From NCBI RefSeq assembly GCF_003533305.1, contig NZ_DOEH01000030.1, positions 1-64,000 on the forward strand: DNA of 64,000 nt, in the 5' to 3' direction. Below, one piece after another: positions 57,626 to 64,000 of the stretch. This DNA comes from Providencia sp. (GTDB lineage Bacteria > Pseudomonadota > Gammaproteobacteria > Enterobacterales > Enterobacteriaceae). The notes under the pieces are model-generated. The model was not told where the DNA came from. It saw only the letters and a program-made list of their open reading frames with translations, and did no database searches. The stretch's first letter is position 1; each line of letters starts with the position of its first letter. The position numbers and the translations under genes were made by a program.

Positions 57626-58528
57626 ATGAAGAAAAAACGTGCTTTTTTAAAATGGGCTGGGGGTAAGTACCCTCTTGTGGAAGATATTAAAAGACATCTT
57701 CCACAAGGTGATTGTTTAATCGAGCCCTTTGTCGGTGCAGGTTCAGTGTTTTTAAACACCAGCTATGATTCTTACGTACTGGCAGATATCAACAGTGACC
57801 TCATCAACCTCTATAATACGGTAAAATATCGTACTGATTTCTTTATTGATGAAGCACAACGGATTTTTACACCTGAATTCAACACTTCAGAACAGTATTA
57901 CTTGATGCGTGAAGCATTTAATAAATCGACCGACACAGAAAAACGCAGTATCCTTTTTCTGTACTTAAATCGTCACTGTTATAATGGATTATGTCGTTAT
58001 AATTCACGTGGCGAATTTAACGTTCCTTTTGGCCGTTATAAAAAACCTTATTTTCCAAAAGATGAGTTGCTGTGGTTTGCTGAAAAATCGCAAAACGCCA
58101 TTATGGTTACTCAGCACTATAATGAAACACTGCTCAATGCAAAAGAAGGCTCAGTCATTTACTGTGATCCTCCGTATGCACCGCTGTCAGAGACTGCCAA
58201 TTTTACGGCTTATCATACCAATTCGTTTAATACTCAAGACCAACAAAATTTGGCCTTTTTAGCTAGAAAATTATCATCTGAAAGCAAAATTCCAGTTCTT
58301 ATCTCAAATCACGATACCCCGCTTACGCGAGAGTGGTATCATCAAGCACAGTTACACATTGTAAAAGTACGCCGAACCATTAGTAGAAACATATTAAATC
58401 GCGCTAAGGTCAATGAAATATTGGCACTCTATGCGGGAGAACTAAATACTCTTTCTCCTAGTAAAACTGACGTTCTAGCAACCCAAGACCTTGCTCTTAG
58501 CACACAATGGCTCACAGATAACGATTAA
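57626..58528 (+). CDS. dam: DNA adenine methyltransferase (GATC)
   Basis: 300 residues (E. coli 278). Motif I-like FLKWAGGKYPL near the N-terminus, the FVGAGSVFLN SAM-binding motif (about residues 36-45), and the catalytic DPPY at 181-184 (YCDPPYAPL) are all present. It methylates adenine in GATC and directs mismatch repair, SeqA-controlled initiation and methylation-sensitive promoters. That last role is relevant to the GATC-rich operator candidates found upstream of both fimbrial operons in this window. Confidence 0.97.
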   Translation: MKKKRAFLKWAGGKYPLVEDIKRHLPQGDCLIEPFVGAGSVFLNTSYDSYVLADINSDLINLYNTVKYRTDFFIDEAQRIFTPEFNTSEQYYLMREAFNKSTDTEKRSILFLYLNRHCYNGLCRYNSRGEFNVPFGRYKKPYFPKDELLWFAEKSQNAIMVTQHYNETLLNAKEGSVIYCDPPYAPLSETANFTAYHTNSFNTQDQQNLAFLARKLSSESKIPVLISNHDTPLTREWYHQAQLHIVKVRRTISRNILNRAKVNEILALYAGELNTLSPSKTDVLATQDLALSTQWLTDND

Positions 58529-58543
58529 TAATCGGAGACAATA

Positions 58544-59215
58544 ATGAAAGATTTTCTCATTGCCCCATCTATTTTATCTGCTGACTTTGCTCGTTTAGGC
58601 GAAGATACTGCAAAAGTCCTCGCTGCCGGCGCAGATATTGTTCATTTTGACGTTATGGATAACCACTATGTCCCAAATCTGACTTTTGGTGCACCTATCT
58701 GTAAAGCACTGCGTGACTATGGCATCACAGCCCCCATTGATATTCACTTAATGGTTAAACCTGTCGACAGGATCATTCCTGATTTCGCTAAAGCAGGTGC
58801 AAACCATATCAGCTTTCACCCAGAAGCCAGTGAACACATCGATAGATCGCTTCAGTTGATTAGAGAACATGGTTGTACCGCCGGACTAGTTTTTAACCCA
58901 GCGACGCCGTTAAGCTATCTTGAATATGTGATGGATAAAGTCGATATGATCTTACTGATGTCAGTTAACCCTGGTTTCGGCGGTCAATCCTTTATTCCAC
59001 AAACACTGAATAAATTGCGCCAAGTTCGTAAACTAATTGACGAAAGTGGTTATGATATTCGTCTCGAAGTTGATGGCGGGGTCAAGGTCAATAATATCGC
59101 AGAAATTGCAGCCGCGGGTGCAGATACATTCGTTGCAGGTTCAGCTATCTTTGATCAACCTGACTACAAAACTGTCATCGATGCCATGCGCAAAGAATTA
59201 GAAAAGGTCTCGTAA
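58544..59215 (+). CDS. rpe: ribulose-phosphate 3-epimerase
   Basis: 223 residues, TIM barrel. Signature [14 protein letters not shown] at the N-terminus, the metal and catalytic residues in [16 protein letters not shown] and IDIHLMV, the second Asp in RLEVDGGV (about residue 177) and the phosphate-binding [13 protein letters not shown]. It interconverts ribulose-5-phosphate and xylulose-5-phosphate. The stop overlaps the start of gph (TAATG). Confidence 0.97.
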   Translation: MKDFLIAPSILSADFARLGEDTAKVLAAGADIVHFDVMDNHYVPNLTFGAPICKALRDYGITAPIDIHLMVKPVDRIIPDFAKAGANHISFHPEASEHIDRSLQLIREHGCTAGLVFNPATPLSYLEYVMDKVDMILLMSVNPGFGGQSFIPQTLNKLRQVRKLIDESGYDIRLEVDGGVKVNNIAEIAAAGADTFVAGSAIFDQPDYKTVIDAMRKELEKVS

Positions 59216-59907
59216 TGACACAAGTTGTTTTAGAAAATATTAAAGCTATCGCTTTTGATTTAGATGGAACCCTTGTTGACAGCGCCGGTGGCTTAACTGA
59301 AGCCATCGACAAAATGCTTGAAGAACATGGATTTTCACCTGCGGGTAAAGAACGTGTTTCTATTTGGGTTGGCAATGGTGGCGATGTTTTAGTCGATAGA
59401 GCCCTCACATGGGCAGGCGCTACTATCTCAGCTGAATTACAAAAAACAGCTCGTGAAAGCTTTGCTAAGTATTATGCGATTTCAGTCACGACTGGTAGCG
59501 AATTGTTCCCTCAAGTGAAAGAAACTCTCGACATACTGGCTCAAAATCACTTACCGATGGCTATTGTTACCAATAAACCGACGCCGTTTATCGCGCCGTT
59601 ATTAAAGGAATTAGCTATAGATCATTATTTCTCACTGGTACTAGGTGGAAATGATGTCAAAGTGCTCAAGCCACACCCTGCCCCACTTTATCTTGTCATG
59701 GGACAATTTGGTTTGCACAAAGAAGAATTGCTTTTTGTCGGTGATTCCCGTAATGATATTATTGCAGCGCAAAGTGCTGGCTGCCCAAGTGTTGGGCTGA
59801 CCTATGGCTATAACTATGGTGAATCTATTGCACTAAGTGAGCCTGATTGCGTATTAACAAACTTTTCAGACCTTTTGCCTACGATTGGCTTAGCTGAAAT
59901 AAAATAA
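59215..59907 (+). CDS. gph: phosphoglycolate phosphatase
   Basis: 230 residues, HAD superfamily. Motif I AFDLDGTLVDS (about residues 13-23) with the nucleophilic Asp, motif II AIVTNKPT, the Lys in KPHPAPL and motif III FVGDSRNDIIAA. It dephosphorylates 2-phosphoglycolate formed during repair of oxidative DNA ends. It is one base coupled to rpe and followed by trpS 21 bases later. Confidence 0.96.
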   Translation: MTQVVLENIKAIAFDLDGTLVDSAGGLTEAIDKMLEEHGFSPAGKERVSIWVGNGGDVLVDRALTWAGATISAELQKTARESFAKYYAISVTTGSELFPQVKETLDILAQNHLPMAIVTNKPTPFIAPLLKELAIDHYFSLVLGGNDVKVLKPHPAPLYLVMGQFGLHKEELLFVGDSRNDIIAAQSAGCPSVGLTYGYNYGESIALSEPDCVLTNFSDLLPTIGLAEIK

Positions 59908-59928
59908 TTAAAAAGGATAGTAAGAGAG

Positions 59929-60972
59929 ATGAGTACTCCCATTGAACAACTAAAGCAATCCCAAAAACCTATTGTATTCAGCGGCGCACAGCCTTCCGGT
60001 GAATTAACCATCGGTAACTATATGGGTGCATTACGTCAGTGGGTGCAAATGCAAGACGATTACGACTGCATTTACTGTATCGTAGACCAACACGCAATCA
60101 CGGTGCGTCAAGACCCTGACAATTTGCGTAAAAGAACTCTCGATACCTTAGCTCTCTATCTTGCTTGTGGCATTGATCCGAAAAAAAGTACAATTTTCGT
60201 CCAATCTCACGTGCCGCAACATGCACAACTTAGCTGGGCGCTAAACTGCTATACCTATTTTGGTGAACTCAGCCGTATGACGCAGTTTAAAGATAAATCC
60301 GCGAGTCACTCTGAAAATATTAATGCCGGTTTATTTGACTATCCCGTATTAATGGCCGCAGATATTCTGATTTATCAAACCAATCAAGTCCCTGTTGGTA
60401 TCGACCAAAAACAACACCTTGAATTGAGCCGTGATATTGCCCAACGTTTTAATGCTATCTATGGTGACATTTTCACTGTACCAGAGCCATTCATTCCAAC
60501 GGGTGGTGGTGCTCGTGTTATGGCTCTTCAAGATCCAACCAAAAAAATGTCTAAGTCCGATGAAAACCGTAACAACGTTATCGAGCTATTAGAAGACCCA
60601 AAAGCCGCAATGAAGAAAATCAAACGCGCGATGACTGACTCTGAAGAGCCACCTCGTGTTATCTATGATATCGAAAATAAAGCAGGGGTCTCTAATCTAC
60701 TGGATATTTTGTCTGGTGTGACAGGTAAAAAGATTGCCGAGCTTGAAGCTGAGTTTGAAGGGCAAATGTACGGTCATCTAAAAGGTGCCGTTGCCGATGC
60801 CGTCGTCAGCATGCTAACCACATTACAAGAACGTTATAACACCTTCCGTAATGATGAAGCTCTGTTAAATAAAATTATGGACGACGGCGCAACTAAAGCA
60901 GCTGCGCGTGCTCAAGAAACCCTTGATAAAGTGTATGATGCTATCGGGTTTGTAAAACGCCCACAGTTATAA
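59929..60972 (+). CDS. trpS: tryptophanyl-tRNA synthetase
   Basis: 347 residues (E. coli 334). Class I signature in the form [12 protein letters not shown] (the HIGH equivalent), Trp-pocket VDQHAITV and the KMSKS loop in [13 protein letters not shown] (about residues 205-210). It has about 13 more N-terminal residues than the E. coli protein ([13 protein letters not shown]), and the ATG has AAGGA and AGAGAG ahead of it. It charges tRNA-Trp. It is the last gene of the aroK-dam series. Confidence 0.97.
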   Translation: MSTPIEQLKQSQKPIVFSGAQPSGELTIGNYMGALRQWVQMQDDYDCIYCIVDQHAITVRQDPDNLRKRTLDTLALYLACGIDPKKSTIFVQSHVPQHAQLSWALNCYTYFGELSRMTQFKDKSASHSENINAGLFDYPVLMAADILIYQTNQVPVGIDQKQHLELSRDIAQRFNAIYGDIFTVPEPFIPTGGGARVMALQDPTKKMSKSDENRNNVIELLEDPKAAMKKIKRAMTDSEEPPRVIYDIENKAGVSNLLDILSGVTGKKIAELEAEFEGQMYGHLKGAVADAVVSMLTTLQERYNTFRNDEALLNKIMDDGATKAAARAQETLDKVYDAIGFVKRPQL

Positions 60973-60992
60973 TTAGCCCATCACCAAACAAT

Positions 60993-61020
60993 AAAAATGG
61001 GGAAATCATTCCCCATTTTT
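60993..61020. terminator. bidirectional terminator between trpS and the YcaC-like gene
   Basis: A perfect 12-bp stem, AAAAATGGGGAA (60993-61004) and TTCCCCATTTTT (61009-61020), with the loop ATCA, between convergent genes. Confidence 0.9.
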
Positions 61021-61047
61021 ATATCTGTAATATATTAATTAAACTAG

Positions 61048-61725
61048 TTAGCGCTGTGAATCTAATAGCTCATTATTTTTGAGAACTTCTTGCGCTTTGC
61101 CATAGCTCTCAATAAGCAACTGATAAGCAGGAAATATTTTAGTGTAAGCGTCAGCCCATTCACCTGCATCGTCACGGTTCCATGTTTTTTGTAATTCAGA
61201 GGCAACCGCAGCGGTATCCATTGGTACAACACCAGCTTGAACGACACGAGCTAAAGTAATCTCTTGAGCCATCTTACTGTAAGTTCCTGATGCATCAATA
61301 ACAACAAATACTTGATAACCATCTGCAACCGCACTGATAGCAGGAAACGCCATACAAACGCTAGTAATTGTTCCCGCTATAATGAGTTGTTTTTTACCCG
61401 TCGCTTTAACCGCAGCCACAAATTCAGGGTTATCCCATGCGTTAATTTCACCACGACGAGCAATATATTGTGCATGTGGCGCATTTTGGTGTATCTCTGG
61501 GATTAATGGACCATTAGGACCTTGAGGAACAGATGCAGTTGTAATAACAGGGAGCTTCGCTAATGATGCCATCTTAGCTAAAACGGAAGCTCTGGCACGT
61601 AATTCAGTCATTGGCATATCACCAACCGTTTGAAATAAACCACTTTGATGATCGATTAATAACATAACGGCATCATCTGGATTAATAACAGGGCGCTGAC
61701 CATTAAAATTTGCAGGAATACTCAT
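61048..61725 (-). CDS. YcaC-like isochorismatase-family hydrolase
   Basis: 225 residues from the ATG at 61725 with AGAGG upstream. Cysteine-hydrolase fold: the catalytic Asp in [11 protein letters not shown] (about residue 26), Lys in [10 protein letters not shown] and nucleophilic Cys in TSVCMAFPA (about residue 119). The sequences [22 protein letters not shown] and [10 protein letters not shown] are typical of YcaC, an octameric hydrolase of unknown substrate. The isochorismate-specific residues are not evident. It is divergent from the pirin gene at 61992. Confidence 0.85.
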   Translation of the reverse strand: MSIPANFNGQRPVINPDDAVMLLIDHQSGLFQTVGDMPMTELRARASVLAKMASLAKLPVITTASVPQGPNGPLIPEIHQNAPHAQYIARRGEINAWDNPEFVAAVKATGKKQLIIAGTITSVCMAFPAISAVADGYQVFVVIDASGTYSKMAQEITLARVVQAGVVPMDTAAVASELQKTWNRDDAGEWADAYTKIFPAYQLLIESYGKAQEVLKNNELLDSQR

Positions 61726-61991
61726 GATAATACCTCTCAACCGATGAAATAATTAAACCTATTTAAGTTAGAAAATAGAACACTGAACGGCTCATTTTCT
61801 TAAAATCTAGATTAATGCATCCTTTTTTGGCTGAGTAGTCCAGCTTTTGATAAACACTATCCTATTTATAGAACAATATGTCGCCCTAACATTGTTCTAT
61901 CTTTGCAACAATGAAACCTATTTTTGCCACTACTGCTTAAACATTTACTCCCTTATTATTCGTTCATCAAAATAGAATTAGGAGTAAGACC

Positions 61992-62867
61992 ATGAAAAAA
62001 ATCATAGGTATCTATAAATCCCCTCGTAGCCATTGGGTCGGCGATGGTTTTCCCGTTCGTTCAATGTTTACTTATAGTAATCATGGGAAATACCTTAACC
62101 CATTTATCCTACTGGATAGAGCTGGACCGTTTAATTTTCCAAGCTCAGATGCTCCAAATAGAGGGGTTGGTGAGCACCCACATAGAGGTTTTGAAACCGT
62201 CACTATTGTTTATGATGGCGAAGTTGCTCACCATGACTCAACAGGAAAAGGTGGGGTTATCGGCCCTGGTGATGTGCAGTGGATGACAGCAGCATCCGGT
62301 ATTTTACACCAAGAGTATCAATCTGATCGCTTTATGAAAAATGGCGGTACTTTAGATATGGTGCAATTGTGGGTCAACTTACCCGCAAAAGATAAATCAG
62401 CAGCGCCGGGATATCAATTACTGCAAAGTAATAATATTCCCAATATTGCCTTACCGAATGAAGCAGGAACATTACGCGTTATTGCAGGTGACTATCTAGG
62501 TAACAAGGGCGCCGCACGAACCTTTACCGCGATGGATGTATGGGATTTACAACTGAATAAAGGCAAAACTGTTGGCTTACAGACCAAAGCAGGTCGCCAC
62601 GTCGGCTTGGTCATGCTACGCGGTTCATTGTTTGTTGATGGCAATGCCAGCTTGAGTGAGGGGGAATTAATGATCCTTGATAACAGCGATAGCAATATCA
62701 TACTCGAAGCCACAGAGGATGCATTAGTGCTGTTTTTAAGTGGTGATCCTATTGATGAGCCGGTAGTCGGTTACGGCCCGTTCGTCATGAATAGCGAAAA
62801 AGAAATCACTGAAGCCGTTAATGACTTCAATAATGGTAAGTTTGGTCATATTCCAGCCGCTCATTAG
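61992..62867 (+). CDS. pirin-family bicupin protein
   Basis: 291 residues. N-terminal pirin cupin with metal ligands in HPHRGFETVTIVYDGEVAHH (two His, one Glu) and SGILHQEY, then the pirin C-terminal domain. It is longer than and distinct from the YhhW pirin at 41349. LGGAG-like AGGAG precedes the ATG. Functions assigned to pirins range from quercetinase to redox-sensing cofactor. Location between a YcaC-like hydrolase and a LysR gene is a frequent enterobacterial grouping. Confidence 0.85.
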   Translation: MKKIIGIYKSPRSHWVGDGFPVRSMFTYSNHGKYLNPFILLDRAGPFNFPSSDAPNRGVGEHPHRGFETVTIVYDGEVAHHDSTGKGGVIGPGDVQWMTAASGILHQEYQSDRFMKNGGTLDMVQLWVNLPAKDKSAAPGYQLLQSNNIPNIALPNEAGTLRVIAGDYLGNKGAARTFTAMDVWDLQLNKGKTVGLQTKAGRHVGLVMLRGSLFVDGNASLSEGELMILDNSDSNIILEATEDALVLFLSGDPIDEPVVGYGPFVMNSEKEITEAVNDFNNGKFGHIPAAH

Positions 62868-62880
62868 ATTTTACTATACG

Positions 62881-62917
62881 AAAAATTCCCCATGGGCTTG
62901 CCTATCGGGGAATTTTT
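62881..62917. terminator. bidirectional terminator between the pirin and LysR genes
   Basis: AAAAATTCCCC (62881-62891) and GGGGAATTTTT (62907-62917), an 11-bp stem with a 15-base loop, between convergent genes; the right arm reaches the LysR stop codon. Confidence 0.85.
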
Positions 62918-63822
62918 TATTTCACGGCTAATGAGATATTTTCTGCTAAATAACTTAATAAAAGCTGAACAGATGGCAATAGCCCTTTACGTGATGGGTA
63001 TACCGCATGAATAATATCTTCAGGGAAATGCCAGAGGGGTAATACCTCAACCAGCTCCCCCGAATTTAAATCTTTTTCTACCACACCATAAGGCAATCTT
63101 GCAATTCCGATCCCTTTTAACGCTGCTCGGTACAACGTCAACACATCGGTTGTGGCAAGTTTTGGTGTGAAGTGTTGAGTAAAACTCAATGCCTCACTAT
63201 TTTTAAGCGTCAGTGTATAATTTTGCGAGTGCTCTGTATTAGCAAGTATTGGATAATCCACCAGCGCTTCAGGATCTTTTGGCGCACCTTGTTCACGAAA
63301 GAGCGATGGACTGGCCACTAATATTCTGCGTGAATACCCCAATACTTTCATCATCAACCCAGAGTCATCTAGCGGTAATGATCGCACCCGCAACGCTAAA
63401 TCAAGACCTTCACTAATCACATCAACAGGGCGGTTAACGGCTAAGATTTGAATATTAATATCAGGATACTTAACCATAAAATCAATAAGTAAATCATTAA
63501 GATAAACTTGCAATAAAGCAACAGGGCACGATAACTTAATTGTTCCTTTAGGATGTGTTTGTACTGAACAAATAAGTTCATGCGCAATTTCCGCTTCATC
63601 CACTACATTTTTACATTGTTGATAGAAAACTTGCCCAATTTCAGTGACATGAAATTGGCGAGTCGAGCGGTAAATCAATGATACTTTCAGTTTTTGCTCT
63701 AAGTCTGCAATACGCCGACTGAGCTTTGATTTTGGTATCCCAAGAGCTAGTCCCGCTTGAGAAAAGCCACCATGCTCCACCACTTTCACATAATAATACA
63801 GATCGTTTAAATCATATTGCAT
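62917..63822 (-). CDS. LysR-family transcriptional regulator
   Basis: 301 residues. N-terminal winged HTH (about residues 3-62: YYVKVVEHGGFSQAGLALGI, then SKLSRRIADLEQKL) and effector domain with LDLALRVRSLP (about 145) and TDVLTLYRAALKGIGIARLP. It belongs to the CrgA/AaeR-like group by pattern. It reads toward the pirin gene; its likely targets are the pirin and YcaC-like genes or a divergent gene beyond the window. The effector is unknown. Confidence 0.87.
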   Translation of the reverse strand: MQYDLNDLYYYVKVVEHGGFSQAGLALGIPKSKLSRRIADLEQKLKVSLIYRSTRQFHVTEIGQVFYQQCKNVVDEAEIAHELICSVQTHPKGTIKLSCPVALLQVYLNDLLIDFMVKYPDINIQILAVNRPVDVISEGLDLALRVRSLPLDDSGLMMKVLGYSRRILVASPSLFREQGAPKDPEALVDYPILANTEHSQNYTLTLKNSEALSFTQHFTPKLATTDVLTLYRAALKGIGIARLPYGVVEKDLNSGELVEVLPLWHFPEDIIHAVYPSRKGLLPSVQLLLSYLAENISLAVK

Positions 63823-64000
63823 ACCGTTTTCTCACTTAAATACAACATAATGAAAAATGTTATAACTCTATATTACTTAAAAATTGGCAAAGCATCCCTA
63901 ATCATCGATATTTCACTTTACCCTACCTGCTATCAAAACAAATAGTCCCGTTGTCAAAACAACTAAATCCCTATTACTAAAGGAAATAAACTACAGTAAA
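63823..64000. other. upstream region of the LysR gene, window end
   Basis: AT-rich; ends in CTAAAGGAAATAAACTACAG, which could be the ribosome binding region of a divergent gene starting just outside the window. Nothing else is visible. Confidence 0.35.

Overview
The window looks like a chromosomal segment of a low-G+C member of the Morganellaceae, most likely Providencia. The evidence is AT-rich intergenic DNA, core genes in Enterobacterales order (prlC-rsmJ, gdhA, uspA/uspB, pitA, yhiN, ryhB-yhhW, pckA, hslO/hslR/igaA, nudE, mrcA, hofMNO(P)Q, aroK-aroB-damX-dam-rpe-gph-trpS), and fimbrial regulators of the MrpJ type known from Proteus. The genus is an inference from sequence character, not from a database search.

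Left part (1-31.5 kb) is mostly accessory. After yaiL and a cold-shock-domain gene comes the stub of a merR-family gene, then a complete type 1 fimbrial operon on the minus strand (HTH regulator, fimA, fimI, fimC, fimD, fimF, fimG, fimH). Then come yajD, the mesX-mesD pair (oxygen-dependent, folate-independent methionine synthase), a yjhX-yjhQ-yjhP cassette, a LysR/quinone-oxidoreductase-like divergent pair, a cupin gene, an araC-family gene broken by one nonsense codon, and yibL. From about 19.3 to 21.7 kb the DNA is debris: a hemagglutinin-type adhesin remnant, a serine resolvase remnant, an orphan lipoprotein gene and the 3' end of a P4-type integrase. A second chaperone-usher operon of the Pap/Mrp type follows (22.6-30.5 kb), then the decayed 5' part of a P4-type integrase and the selenocysteine tRNA gene selC. 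selC is a classical island integration site. The two integrase pieces have the same orientation and complementary coverage, so the second fimbrial locus may have been inserted into one integrase gene.

Right part (31.5-64 kb) is ordinary housekeeping chromosome: peptidase, rRNA methyltransferase, nitrogen and carbon metabolism, phosphate transport, the RyhB iron-sparing small RNA with a Fur box, redox and heat-shock chaperones, the Rcs brake IgaA, PBP1a, a reduced hof (DNA-uptake pilus) operon, the shikimate/dam cluster, and at the end a YcaC-like hydrolase, a pirin and a LysR regulator. The hof operon appears to carry a hofP-hofQ fusion, and yrfG is absent between igaA and hslR.

The most interesting signal is regulatory. 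Both fimbrial operons start with a small MrpJ-like HTH gene. Upstream of each lies the same element: TTTGATC, nine bases, GATCAA, and a further TTGATC about 42 bases downstream. All half-sites contain GATC, the Dam target. This suggests a shared, possibly methylation-sensitive switch co-ordinating two unrelated kinds of fimbriae, with no fimB/fimE- or mrpI-type recombinase in sight.
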